This document shows, piece by piece, positions 16,438 through 24,252 of a stretch of 34,343 bases of DNA. The notes beneath the pieces were generated by a model. The model did no database searches, was not told the origin of the DNA, and saw nothing but the letters and a program-made list of their open reading frames with translations. Source of the stretch: Porphyromonadaceae bacterium UBA7048 (GTDB lineage: Bacteria > Bacteroidota > Bacteroidia > Bacteroidales > Muribaculaceae); the NCBI GenBank assembly GCA_002493945.1, contig DLAL01000086.1:30605-64947 (forward strand), written 5' to 3'. Positions within the stretch are counted from its first letter, which is position 1. Each line of letters starts with the position of its first letter. The translations under genes and the position numbers were made by a program.

Positions 16438-16471
16438 CAAAATTACAGAAAATGTTTTACATAAATGTAAA
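16438..16471 (-). promoter_or_regulatory. toxin-antitoxin promoter with palindromic operator
   Basis: On the minus strand TAATTTTG (16445-16438) fits TAnnTTTG. A perfect 7-bp inverted repeat, TTTACAT-AA-ATGTAAA (16456-16471), lies upstream of it, at the -33 region. The palindrome is suited to a dimeric HTH antitoxin for autorepression (inference). No clean TTTG box is present; TTTA within the palindrome is the nearest. Confidence 0.62.
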
Positions 16472-16485
16472 TTTAGCGGAATTTT

Positions 16486-17829
16486 TTATTTTAGTACTTC
16501 ACGGCTCTGCTTCCGCGTCGCACGGAGGAAGAAGGCCAGATAGAGGGCGCCGGCCATGAGGAGGCTAACCGAGAAGCTGAGCACTATGCCGTACATGCCC
16601 ATGCCGAGGGGGAAGGCCATCAGGTAAGTCACGGGCAGGCCGACGATGATGTAGCTCACCAGGGCTATGTAGAGCATCGGAAGCACTTTCGAGGTGCCGC
16701 GGAGGGCGTTGGCGAAGGTTATCTGCGTGGCGTCGCCGAACTGATAGACTACCATCGGGACTATCAGCGTGAGCGCCAGCGTCAGCACGGCGGTGTCGGA
16801 GGTGAAGAGTCCCATCAGGAAGCGTCCGCCGAAGACGAAGAGCATCGACGCGGCTGTCATCGTCAGCAGCATCATGCGGTAGCCGCACCAGGCTATGCGG
16901 CGCATCTCGGCGTTGTCGCCGCGGCCGGCTGCATGGCTTATGGGTATGGCCATGGCGGCACCGATGCTGTAGTAGAGGCAGAAGCCGAACATGCCCGATA
17001 TCACCACAATCTGGAAGGCTGCCAGCGAGTCGCGCCCGAGCCATCCGGCCATGACGGCCGCACCCGAGAAGGCCGCGGTCTCGAAGGCCATCTGCATCGA
17101 CACGGGGAAGCCCGTGCGCCATATGCGTGCGCGCTCGCCCGGCTGACGGCGGCTGTGTCTGAATCCGGGGATGTACGGCTTGCCGCGCCGGAGCATGAAG
17201 AAGGCCGCAGCCATGGCCACGGCGCAGAATATGCGTGCCGCCAGCGTGCTGATGCCGGCGCCGAAGAGTCCCAGTTCGGGAGCGCCGAAGTGTCCGTATA
17301 TGAGGACGTAGTTGCCGGCGATGTTGGCGGCGTTGGCCGCCAGTACTATCCATGTGGGCAGGGCGGTGTCGTTGGTGGCATAGCTCCACTGTGCAAGCAC
17401 ATTGAAGACCATCAGCGGCAGCATGCCGCCGAGGACGATGAGGAAGTACGGGCGGATGAGCGGCAGCAGGTGCTCGGGCTGTCCGAGGCGGTGGAGGTTG
17501 AAGTAGAGCGCCGTCATGGCGGCCGTGAGCAGGATGGTGAAGACGGTGTTGACCGCCAGACCCGTGCGCACGTTGCGCCCGATGCTTTCGGAGTCGCCGC
17601 GGGCGAACATGGCGCCCAGCAGCGGCGTCAGACCGTAGGTGAATCCCACGCAGGCGAGGACGGCCACGTTGAAGACATTGTTGACGAACGATGCCGATGC
17701 CAGCGCGTCGGTGGAGTAGTGCCCCACCATGATATTGTCGGCGAAGCTAACGGTGATGTTGCCTAACTGTCCTGCAAGAAGCGGCAGTGCCAGCCGGCCG
17801 ATGTCGCGGTAATATGTCCGGTGTTCCAT
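16486..17829 (-). CDS. MATE family multidrug/Na+ efflux transporter
   Basis: A 447-residue inner-membrane protein with 12 predicted transmembrane helices in the two six-helix bundles of MATE (NorM-type) exporters. These use Na+ or H+ gradients to expel cationic drugs or metabolites. The first helix region, LALPLLAGQLGNITVSFADNIMVGHYST, is typical, and the second bundle starts near GFPVSMQMAFETAAFSGAAVMAGWLG. Length is normal. The ATG sits only a few bases beyond a hairpin with a T-run (17833-17873) and there is no room for a separate promoter between them, so expression probably depends on readthrough from the BI-1 gene. The substrate cannot be predicted. Confidence 0.93.
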   Translation of the reverse strand: MEHRTYYRDIGRLALPLLAGQLGNITVSFADNIMVGHYSTDALASASFVNNVFNVAVLACVGFTYGLTPLLGAMFARGDSESIGRNVRTGLAVNTVFTILLTAAMTALYFNLHRLGQPEHLLPLIRPYFLIVLGGMLPLMVFNVLAQWSYATNDTALPTWIVLAANAANIAGNYVLIYGHFGAPELGLFGAGISTLAARIFCAVAMAAAFFMLRRGKPYIPGFRHSRRQPGERARIWRTGFPVSMQMAFETAAFSGAAVMAGWLGRDSLAAFQIVVISGMFGFCLYYSIGAAMAIPISHAAGRGDNAEMRRIAWCGYRMMLLTMTAASMLFVFGGRFLMGLFTSDTAVLTLALTLIVPMVVYQFGDATQITFANALRGTSKVLPMLYIALVSYIIVGLPVTYLMAFPLGMGMYGIVLSFSVSLLMAGALYLAFFLRATRKQSREVLK

Positions 17830-17832
17830 AGC

Positions 17833-17873
17833 AAGAAAAATGCGTCGGAATGTCGCTCGGCGACACCCCGACG
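17833..17873 (-). terminator. hairpin with T-run between the BI-1 and MATE genes
   Basis: CGTCGG (17843-17848) and TGTCGC (17851-17856) pair with GCGACA (17860-17865) and CCGACG (17868-17873) around a TCG loop with a symmetrical 2x2 internal loop. Minus-strand sequence after the stem is GCATTTTTCTTG. It could terminate the BI-1 transcript or attenuate entry into the MATE gene. Confidence 0.7.
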
Positions 17874-17911
17874 TATTATAAGTAACTTATCAGAGAGATA
17901 AGACTCGGAAA

Positions 17912-18640
17912 TCAGTCGTTGCGTCCGAAGAGGCGGAGCAGATAGAGGAAGAGGTTGATGAAGTCAAGGTAGAGCGAGAGGGCGCCGAGAGTGGCGAGTT
18001 TGCTGACTGCGTCGGAGGGCGCTGCCTGTGCCATGGCCTTGATCTGCTGGGTGTCCCATGCGGTGAGTCCGATGAAGATGAGGACGCCGGCGATGGTCAC
18101 TATCCAGTCGAGGGTGCTGCTGTGCATGAAGATGTTCACCACCGAGGCGATAATCAGGCCGATAAGGGCCATGAAGAGGAAGGATCCGATTTTGGAGAGG
18201 TCCTGCGAGGTGGTGTAGCCGAAGACCGACATGGCGCCGAAGGTGCCTGCGGTGACGAAGAATGTCTTGGTTATGCAGCCGGGGCTGTAGGCCAGGAAGA
18301 TGGTGCAGAGCATCAGGCCATTGACGACGGCGAAGAGGTAGAAGAGGCCCGATGCGGCGGCGTTCGACAGGCGGCGTACGGCGCCCGAGATGGCGAATAC
18401 GAGGCCGAGTTCGGCGGCGATGAGCACCCACATGAACCACGAGTGGCCGATGAGGAAGTTGATGTACCCCTGGCTCGTGGATGCGAGCCATGCCGTGATG
18501 GCGGTCACTACGAGGGCGAGCGTCATCTTCACGTAGACGAGCTTCATGGCCGAGTTCACTTTTGTGCCCACGGCGGGCATATTGCCGCCACCATTGAGGT
18601 TGCCGGCATTGAAGTTGCTGTAATCGTTGTTCTGATACAT
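17912..18640 (-). CDS. Bax inhibitor-1 (BI-1/YccA) family membrane protein
   Basis: A 242-residue inner-membrane protein with seven predicted transmembrane helices, of the BI-1/YccA/YbhL family. A polar Asn/Gly-rich N-terminus (about 1-25) precedes the first helix. The family core GAMSVFGYTTSQDLSKIG and the C-terminal GLTAWDTQQIK followed by LGALSLYLDFINLFLYLLRLFG are clear. Bacterial relatives act as pH-sensitive calcium leak channels or bind the FtsH protease; which applies here is unknown. It lies 53 bp downstream of argS on the same strand and may be co-transcribed with it. Confidence 0.94.
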   Translation of the reverse strand: MYQNNDYSNFNAGNLNGGGNMPAVGTKVNSAMKLVYVKMTLALVVTAITAWLASTSQGYINFLIGHSWFMWVLIAAELGLVFAISGAVRRLSNAAASGLFYLFAVVNGLMLCTIFLAYSPGCITKTFFVTAGTFGAMSVFGYTTSQDLSKIGSFLFMALIGLIIASVVNIFMHSSTLDWIVTIAGVLIFIGLTAWDTQQIKAMAQAAPSDAVSKLATLGALSLYLDFINLFLYLLRLFGRND

Positions 18641-18693
18641 GGTTGATTGTTATTGTGATGTATAATATATAACGGAAGAGAGTGTGCTGAGGT

Positions 18694-20481
18694 TTACATG
18701 CGCTCGGGCACGCTGATGCCCAGCAGTCCCATGCCGGTGCGGACGGTGCGCGCCACGGCGTCGGAGATGGCCAGACGGAGGCAGCATACGGCAGGGTTCT
18801 CCTCGCGGAGGATGGAGCAGTCATGGTAGAACTGGTTGTACTCCTTGACGAGGGCGTAGACGTAGTTGGCGATTTTCGAGGGCGAGTACTCGCGGCCTGC
18901 GGCCTGCACCACTTCGGGGAAGTCGGCCAGATGCTGGATGAGCGTCTCTTCCTTCTCGTTGAGCTGGCAGCCGCAGTAGTTGGTCTTGTCAAGTCCGGCC
19001 TCGGCGGCGCGGCGGAGCACCGAGCGTATGCGTGCGTAGGTGTACTGTATGAAGGGACCGGTGTTGCCGTTGAAGTCGATGGATTCCTTGGGGTTGAAGG
19101 TCATGTTCTTGCGCGGGTCGACCTTGAGGAGGAAGTACTTCAGCGCGCCCAGACCGACGGTCTCGGCGATGTCGTCGATTTCCTGCTGCGAGAGTCCGTC
19201 GAGCTTGCCGAGCTCGTTCGACACCTCGCGTGCGGTGTTCACCATCTCGGCCATAAGGTCGTCGGCGTCGACCACGGTGCCCTCGCGGCTCTTCATCTTG
19301 CCTTCGGGCAGCTCGACCATGCCGTAGCTGAAGTGCACCAGGTCCTTGCCCCACTTGAATCCGAGGCGGTCCAGGAGGATGGAGAGCACCTGGAAGTGGT
19401 AGTTCTGCTCGTTGCCCACGACGTATACCATGCGGTCGATGGCGTAGTCGTCGAAGCGCTGCTTGGCCGTGCCGATGTCCTGGGTCATGTAGACGGAGGT
19501 GCCGTCGCTGCGGAGGAGGAGCTTGTGGTCAAGACCCTCGCCTGTGAGGTCGGCCCATACGGAGCCGTCGTCGCGGCGGTAGAGGAGGCCTTTCTCAAGA
19601 CCTTCGAGGACTTTGGCCTTGCCGTCGAGATAGGTCTGCGACTCGTAGTATATCTTGTCGAAGCCCACGCCCATGCGGCGGTAGCTCTCGTCGAAGCCGG
19701 CATAAACCCAGCCGTTCATCTTGTTCCAGAGGGCGCGTACCTCGGGGTCGCCTTCTTCCCACAGGCGGAGCATCTCGCGGGCCTCGGCCATCAGGGGCGA
19801 TGCCGCCTTGGCCTCGTCCTCTGTCATGCCCTTGGCCATGAGTTCCTTCACTTCTTCCTTGAAGTGCTTGTCGAAGGCCACGTAGCAGTCGCCCACGAGG
19901 TGGTCGCCCTTCTTTCCGGTGCTCTCGGGGGTGGCGCCGCCGAAGAATTTCTTCCATGCCAGCATCGATTTGCAGATGTGGATGCCGCGGTCGTTGACGA
20001 TGTTGGTCTTCACCACGCGGTTGCCGCAGGCGGCCAGAATGTTGCTCAGCGAGCTTCCCAGCAGGATGTTGCGGAGGTGTCCCAGGTGGAGGGGCTTGTT
20101 GGTGTTGGGCGAGGAGTACTCGACCATCACCAGGGGGCTGTCGGCCGTGGGCTCGACGATGCCGAAGTGAGGGTCATTCTCTATGCTGCGCAGCACGTCG
20201 GTCCAGTGCGACGATTTGATGACTATGTTGAGGAAGCCTTTCACTACGTTGAAGCCTGCCACGGAGGGCTCGTTGTCGACGAGCCACTGGCCGATTTCGG
20301 CGCCTACGGCCTCGGGAGCCTTGTGCGCGGCCTTGACGAAGGGGAAGACCATGACGGTGAGGTTACCCTCGAATTCCTTGCGTGTGGCCTGAGGCACTAT
20401 CGAGGCTTCGTCCACTTTGAGGCCGTAGAGGGCGTCGACTGCCCGGGCAACGGCTCCGGCAATTGTTCTGTCTAAGGACAT
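18694..20481 (-). CDS. argS: arginyl-tRNA synthetase
   Basis: ArgS charges tRNA-Arg in the cytoplasm using ATP. This 595-residue class I synthetase has an N-terminal additional domain (about 1-110) for tRNA D-loop recognition. The HIGH motif reads SPNTNKPLHLGHLRNILLG (about 125-143). The KMSKS-equivalent region is GKMKSREGTVVDADDLM. The C-terminal anticodon-binding helical domain ends SDAVARTVRTGMGLLGISVPERM, a typical ArgS terminus. Length is normal. It lies 54 bp after the mannose-1-phosphate guanylyltransferase and 53 bp before the BI-1 gene, all on the minus strand, without a visible promoter in either gap. Confidence 0.97.
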   Translation of the reverse strand: MSLDRTIAGAVARAVDALYGLKVDEASIVPQATRKEFEGNLTVMVFPFVKAAHKAPEAVGAEIGQWLVDNEPSVAGFNVVKGFLNIVIKSSHWTDVLRSIENDPHFGIVEPTADSPLVMVEYSSPNTNKPLHLGHLRNILLGSSLSNILAACGNRVVKTNIVNDRGIHICKSMLAWKKFFGGATPESTGKKGDHLVGDCYVAFDKHFKEEVKELMAKGMTEDEAKAASPLMAEAREMLRLWEEGDPEVRALWNKMNGWVYAGFDESYRRMGVGFDKIYYESQTYLDGKAKVLEGLEKGLLYRRDDGSVWADLTGEGLDHKLLLRSDGTSVYMTQDIGTAKQRFDDYAIDRMVYVVGNEQNYHFQVLSILLDRLGFKWGKDLVHFSYGMVELPEGKMKSREGTVVDADDLMAEMVNTAREVSNELGKLDGLSQQEIDDIAETVGLGALKYFLLKVDPRKNMTFNPKESIDFNGNTGPFIQYTYARIRSVLRRAAEAGLDKTNYCGCQLNEKEETLIQHLADFPEVVQAAGREYSPSKIANYVYALVKEYNQFYHDCSILREENPAVCCLRLAISDAVARTVRTGMGLLGISVPERM

Positions 20482-20535
20482 ATGTCGTTTATGATTGATT
20501 TTTTGGATAGTGTATGATGTAATGTAGTATGTGTG

Positions 20536-21627
20536 TCACTCGTACTTGTCTCCGAACTTGAGGCGCGCGTCGGTGGCCATCTGCTTGATTTTCTGCTCGC
20601 GGCTCTTGGGACAGATCAGGAGCACACCGTCGGCGTCGGCCACGATGTAGTCGTTGAGGCTGTCGGCCACGATGAGCTTGTCGCCGCGGACTGCGAAGAT
20701 ATTGCCCGTGCAGTTGTAGGCCAGCACGTTGCAGTTCTGCGTCACGTTGCCCTCGCTGTTCTTGGGCGAGAGGTCGAAGAGGGCGCTCCACGTGCCCAGG
20801 TCGCTCCATCCGAAGTCTACGGTGCGGACGTAGACGTTCGATGCCGACTCCATCACCGAGTAGTCTATCGAGATGCTCTTGCACGAGGGGAAGGCCTCGG
20901 CTATGAAAGCCGTCTCGGCGTCGTGGTCGGTGTACGTCCCGGCCGGAGCGGCCTCGAACACCGACGCGATGTCGGGCACATAGGTCTCCAGAGCCTTCTG
21001 TATGGCTTTGCAGGTCCATATGAAGATGCCTGAGTTCCAGAAGAACTCGCCCGAGTTTAGGAACACCTTGGCCAGCTCGAGGTCAGGCTTCTCGGTGAAT
21101 GTCTTGACCTTGCTGACCTTTCCTTCGACGGGTTCGCCTATCTGGATGTAGCCGTAGCCCGTCTCGGGACGCGTTGGCTCAATGCCGAGGGTGAGGAGGG
21201 CGTCGCGGCTTTCGGCGAAGTCGAATCCTGCGAGGATGCTTTCCTCGAAGTTCCGCTCGCGGGTTATCATGTGGTCGGACGGCGTCACAATCATCGATGC
21301 CTCGGGGTCGCGTGCTGCTATGTGCCATGCGGCCCAGGCTATGCAGGGGGCGGTGTTACGTCGCGCCGGCTCGAGGAGTATGTGGTCGGAGTCGACTTCG
21401 GGCAGCTGGCGGTGCACTTCGTCGGCATAGCGTTCGTTGGTCACTATTATGATGTTGCTCGCGGGCACGATGTTGCGGATGCGGTCGTAGCTCATCTGGA
21501 GCAGAGTGCGGCCTGTCCCCAGGAAGTCGACGAACTGCTTGGGGAGACGGGTGCGGCTGTAGGGCCAGAACCGGCTGCCTATGCCGCCGCACATGATCAC
21601 GCAATAGCGGTGAGCGGATTTATCCAT
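20536..21627 (-). CDS. mannose-1-phosphate guanylyltransferase
   Basis: The 363-residue enzyme makes GDP-mannose from mannose-1-phosphate and GTP, supplying mannose- or fucose-type sugars for surface glycans. The N-terminal nucleotidyltransferase signature MCGGIGSRFWPYSRTRLPKQF lies near residue 13, followed by VTNERYADEV and LEPARRNTAPCIAWAAW. FTEKPDLELA and FFWNSGIFIWT, both diagnostic for GDP-mannose pyrophosphorylases, are present. There is no C-terminal phosphomannose isomerase domain, so this is the single-domain form. It has its own perfect promoter at 21692-21723 with a leader of about 60 nt containing a CGGCCC/GGGCCG hairpin (21649-21665). The symbol is omitted because manC/rfbM usage varies. 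Confidence 0.94.
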   Translation of the reverse strand: MDKSAHRYCVIMCGGIGSRFWPYSRTRLPKQFVDFLGTGRTLLQMSYDRIRNIVPASNIIIVTNERYADEVHRQLPEVDSDHILLEPARRNTAPCIAWAAWHIAARDPEASMIVTPSDHMITRERNFEESILAGFDFAESRDALLTLGIEPTRPETGYGYIQIGEPVEGKVSKVKTFTEKPDLELAKVFLNSGEFFWNSGIFIWTCKAIQKALETYVPDIASVFEAAPAGTYTDHDAETAFIAEAFPSCKSISIDYSVMESASNVYVRTVDFGWSDLGTWSALFDLSPKNSEGNVTQNCNVLAYNCTGNIFAVRGDKLIVADSLNDYIVADADGVLLICPKSREQKIKQMATDARLKFGDKYE

Positions 21628-21691
21628 ATACGGGTATACTGTGGTTGCGGCCCTTGACGGGGCCGATGGTCGTCTGTTTATGAAAACAACA

Positions 21692-21723
21692 CAAATTTAA
21701 TGATATTATTTGATGTGTGCAAA
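21692..21723 (-). promoter_or_regulatory. promoter of the mannose-1-phosphate guanylyltransferase gene
   Basis: Minus-strand TTTG (21723-21720), a 20-bp spacer and TAAATTTG (21699-21692) match the Bacteroidetes consensus perfectly. It is back to back with the plus-strand promoter at 21727-21757. Confidence 0.8.
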
Positions 21724-21726
21724 TTT

Positions 21727-21757
21727 ATTGGCATAAGCGGAAAAATTCATATATTTG
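21727..21757 (+). promoter_or_regulatory. promoter of the MazG-like/deoC transcript
   Basis: TATATTTG (21750-21757) matches TAnnTTTG. ATTG (21727-21730) lies 19 bp upstream as an imperfect -33 box. The expected transcription start (about 21761-21763) coincides with the ATG at 21763, so the mRNA would be leaderless or nearly so. Confidence 0.68.
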
Positions 21758-21762
21758 CATCG

Positions 21763-22113
21763 ATGAAAGATGATAAAAGTCCCGATATAGGCATACGCTG
21801 CGCCCAGCAGAGCGTCGACGAGTGGATACGCACCGTCGGCGTGCGCTATTTCTCGCCTCTGACCAACATGGCCGTGCTGACCGAGGAGGTAGGCGAGGTG
21901 GCGCGAATCATGGCGCGGACCTACGGCGACCAGTCGGCCAAGGCGGGCGAGCATCTCGACCTTGCCGACGAGCTGGCCGACGTGATGTGGGTGGTCATGG
22001 CTCTGGCCAACCAGTGCGGCGTGGACCTGGCGGAAGCGTTCTCCAACAATCTCAGCAAGAAAAGCGTTAGAGACAGTAGACGACATATCGAGAATCCCAA
22101 ATTACAGAAATAA
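21763..22113 (+). CDS. MazG-like nucleotide pyrophosphohydrolase
   Basis: A 116-residue single-domain MazG-fold enzyme of the short, dUTPase-related type that hydrolyses nucleoside triphosphates. The metal-binding motifs are TEEVGEVARIMAR (EExxE) and DLADELADVMWVV (ExxD). The N-terminus GIRCAQQSVDEWIRTVGVRYFSPLTNMAVL and the C-terminus KKSVRDSRRHIENP are family-typical. ATG 21763 is chosen because the upstream in-frame codons overlap the promoter box and homologues start about here. deoC follows after 23 bp, pairing a nucleotide-sanitising enzyme with deoxyribose-phosphate breakdown. The specific nucleotide substrate is unknown. Confidence 0.9.
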   Translation: MKDDKSPDIGIRCAQQSVDEWIRTVGVRYFSPLTNMAVLTEEVGEVARIMARTYGDQSAKAGEHLDLADELADVMWVVMALANQCGVDLAEAFSNNLSKKSVRDSRRHIENPKLQK

Positions 22114-22136
22114 CTAACTTACAACATATTACCAAT

Positions 22137-23036
22137 ATGGCAGAAAATCCCGTTACCGACAGGTATCATCAGGCCATCCAGGCAAGCAAGGTCATCGAAG
22201 ACGATGCAGCCGTGGCCGAAGCCGTCAAGAAAATCCTCGACGAGCACTTCGCAGAAAACGATAACAAAGAAGTATATAAATTCCTCTTCAACTCTGTCGA
22301 CCTCACCACCCTCAAGTCTACAGACTCCAACGAATCCGTGGCTCGCTTCACCCAGGCTGTCAACGACTTCGACGAGCAGTTCCCCTCGCTGCCCAACGTG
22401 GCCGCCATCTGTGTCTACCCCAACTTCGCGTCGGTGGTACGCGCCGTCCTCGAGGTGACTCCCGTCAAGATCGCCTGTGTATCGGGCGCTTTCCCCTCGT
22501 GCCAGTCGTTCGAGGAAGTGAAGATAGCCGAGACATCGCTCGCCGTGGCCAACGGCGCCGATGAGATTGACATCGTCTTCAACCTCGGTAACTACTTCGA
22601 CGGCGACTACGAAGGCGTGTGCGACGAAATCCAGGAGCAGAAGGAAGCATGCCGCGACGCACGTCTGAAAGTCATCCTTGAGACCGGTGCCCTCCGCACG
22701 GCCGCCAACATCAAGAAGGCTTCGGTGCTCTCGCTCTACTCGGGCGCTGATTTCCTCAAGACATCTACGGGCAAGGAATATCCCGGAGCAAGCCTCGAGG
22801 CTGCCTACGTCATGGCTCAGGCCATCAAGGAGTACTACGAGAAGACCGGCACGATGGTAGGCTTCAAGGCCGCCGGCGGTATCCGCACCACCGAAGACGC
22901 CGTGAAGTACTACACGGTCATCAAGGAGGTTCTCGGCCAGGAATGGCTCACCAATGAGTACTTCCGTCTCGGTGCATCGAGTCTTGCCAACGCCCTGCTC
23001 ACGAGCATCGCCGGCCACGACGTGAAGCATTTCTGA
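22137..23036 (+). CDS. deoC: deoxyribose-phosphate aldolase
   Basis: DeoC cleaves 2-deoxyribose-5-phosphate to glyceraldehyde-3-phosphate and acetaldehyde in deoxynucleoside salvage. The 299-residue protein is a class I aldolase TIM barrel. The Schiff-base Lys is about K208 in GADFLKTSTGKEYPG, the activating Lys about K244 in GFKAAGGIR, and the partner Asp about D145 in ADEIDIVFNLG. It is longer than the 220-260 residues of many DeoC proteins because of an N-terminal extension of about 45 residues, as in the DeoC of several Bacteroidetes. It lies 23 bp after the MazG-like gene and probably shares its promoter. Confidence 0.96.
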   Translation: MAENPVTDRYHQAIQASKVIEDDAAVAEAVKKILDEHFAENDNKEVYKFLFNSVDLTTLKSTDSNESVARFTQAVNDFDEQFPSLPNVAAICVYPNFASVVRAVLEVTPVKIACVSGAFPSCQSFEEVKIAETSLAVANGADEIDIVFNLGNYFDGDYEGVCDEIQEQKEACRDARLKVILETGALRTAANIKKASVLSLYSGADFLKTSTGKEYPGASLEAAYVMAQAIKEYYEKTGTMVGFKAAGGIRTTEDAVKYYTVIKEVLGQEWLTNEYFRLGASSLANALLTSIAGHDVKHF

Positions 23037-23049
23037 TTTTTTCTACTGA

Positions 23050-23097
23050 CGCTGTGCCGGGACGGTTTTTCCGATGTGACATGCTTCCGGCACAGCG
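23050..23097 (+). terminator. large hairpin after deoC, possible terminator
   Basis: CGCTGTGCCGG (23050-23060) pairs perfectly with CCGGCACAGCG (23087-23097). The 26-nt loop contains a small CGG-TTTTT-CCG hairpin. No T-run follows on the plus strand, so this may be a processing or stability element rather than a terminator. Confidence 0.45.
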
Positions 23098-23122
23098 CAA
23101 ATCCAAATAATAAACCGCAGCT

Positions 23123-23764
23123 ATGAAAATATGGATATACGTCGACGGACGTCAGCAGGGCCCGTTCACTCTCGAGCAGTTGCTTGACCAGCCGGTCGAC
23201 GAGAATACCAAAGTATGGTACGAGGGCCTGCCCAAATGGTATCCGGCAGGCTACCTTGACGAACTCAAGCCGCTCTTCGACGGCTCGCTGGCACGACGCC
23301 TGGCCCAGGAGCAGGCGAATCCGTCCGCGGACGCCGCCGTGCGTGTCGACAGCGCCGACGCTGTAAGAACCGAAGCCGACGATGAGGAAGTGATTATCAC
23401 CGAAGACGACTGCCAGTCCTCCGCCGGATATGATGACCGCGAGGCGCGTCAGGAGAATGTAGCCGGCGGCATATGCGCTCCTGCAGGCTACGGCATGCAG
23501 TCACCGGCCGACGGCAGTGCCGGCATGACGGAGGAGAAGTGTCCGCCCACATACATCGGATGGTCGGTCTTTCTGGCCTTCTGCTGCTGCTCTCCCGTGA
23601 GCGTGGCCGCGCTTGCCGCGTCGGTATGCGTGTCGGTGTTCCACAACAGGCATCAGGCCGCCCGTGCGCGCAAGGCATCGGAGATTGCCGTCTGGCTTGT
23701 GATGATATCATTCGCCTTAGGCATGATTCCCGTGGTGCTGATGAGCGCCTTCTTCGGCGAGTGA
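23123..23764 (+). CDS. GYF_2 plus CD225/dispanin-like membrane protein
   Basis: A 213-residue protein of two recognisable parts. Residues 1-50 form a GYF_2 (DUF4339) domain, IWIYVDGRQQGPFTLEQL followed by VWYEGLPKWYPAG, a probable peptide-binding module. An acidic, low-complexity linker (about 55-140) follows. Residues 141-213 form a CD225/dispanin-like domain with two transmembrane helices around YIGWSVFLAFCCCSPVSVAA and ASEIAVWLVMISFALGM. The topology suggests a membrane anchor with the GYF domain exposed on one face. Its last codons overlap the GTG start of a DUF2752 gene by 4 bp. The function is unknown. Confidence 0.85.
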   Translation: MKIWIYVDGRQQGPFTLEQLLDQPVDENTKVWYEGLPKWYPAGYLDELKPLFDGSLARRLAQEQANPSADAAVRVDSADAVRTEADDEEVIITEDDCQSSAGYDDREARQENVAGGICAPAGYGMQSPADGSAGMTEEKCPPTYIGWSVFLAFCCCSPVSVAALAASVCVSVFHNRHQAARARKASEIAVWLVMISFALGMIPVVLMSAFFGE

Positions 23765-24156
23765 TTCCCGACAATCAGACTAAGAGACAACACACAAGGA
23801 CGGTGACGAAAGCTGCGGTCGCCGTCCTTGTGCTTTCGTGTGTGGCGGCCTACTACTATTTGGTTGACCCCTCGGGCGCGGGATTCTCGTTCAAGTGTCC
23901 TTTTCGGCTCATGACGGGCTACGACTGTCCCGGCTGCGGCATACAGCGTGCGCTGCACTCCCTGCTGCACGGCCGCGTGGCCGAGGCGTGGCACTACAAC
24001 GCCTTCGCCTTCTTCGCTATCCCCGTGGCGCTGCTGTACATCGCAGCCGAGGCCTCGGGCTGCCGGCGTCTGAACGCCGTCCTCCAGCACCCCGTGCCTG
24101 TCATCGCCGTTTTTCTCGGTGTCGTGGCGTGGTGGATAGGACGCAATCTGATATAG
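23761..24156 (+). CDS. DUF2752 family membrane protein
   Basis: A 131-residue inner-membrane protein with the DUF2752 signature FKCPFRLMTGYDCPGCGIQRALHSLLHG spanning about residues 43-70 (the CPF and CPGCGxxR cysteines are intact). Three hydrophobic segments lie at about 18-35, 75-93 and 107-128. The start is inferred: no ATG is suitable, but a GTG at 23761 overlaps the previous stop as GTGA, a coupled arrangement. A more upstream ATG (23473) would lie deep in the GYF_2 gene and is rejected. The motif cysteines may bind metal or form disulfides; the family function is unknown. Pairing with a GYF_2-CD225 protein suggests a joint membrane role. Confidence 0.85.
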   Translation: MIPDNQTKRQHTRTVTKAAVAVLVLSCVAAYYYLVDPSGAGFSFKCPFRLMTGYDCPGCGIQRALHSLLHGRVAEAWHYNAFAFFAIPVALLYIAAEASGCRRLNAVLQHPVPVIAVFLGVVAWWIGRNLI

Positions 24157-24179
24157 CCCTGCATAGTTCAGCCGGGCAA

Positions 24180-24220
24180 AAACGGGCACTGTCGAAAACT
24201 TTCGGCAGTGCCCGTTTGTT
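24180..24220 (+). terminator. intrinsic terminator after the DUF2752 gene
   Basis: An 18-bp stem (24180-24197 with 24200-24217) contains one G-U wobble and is followed by TTTGTTT. It is a strong candidate terminator for the GYF_2/DUF2752 transcript, only 36 bp before the next start codon. Confidence 0.85.
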
Positions 24221-24252
24221 TCATAACTGAAAACCGAAAAAATTACTCGATT

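Noticed and set aside
23473..23760. Upstream ATG that would extend the DUF2752 protein
   Set aside because: It would overlap nearly 300 bp of the GYF_2-CD225 gene and adds a low-complexity basic leader; the GTGA overlap at 23761 is far more economical.
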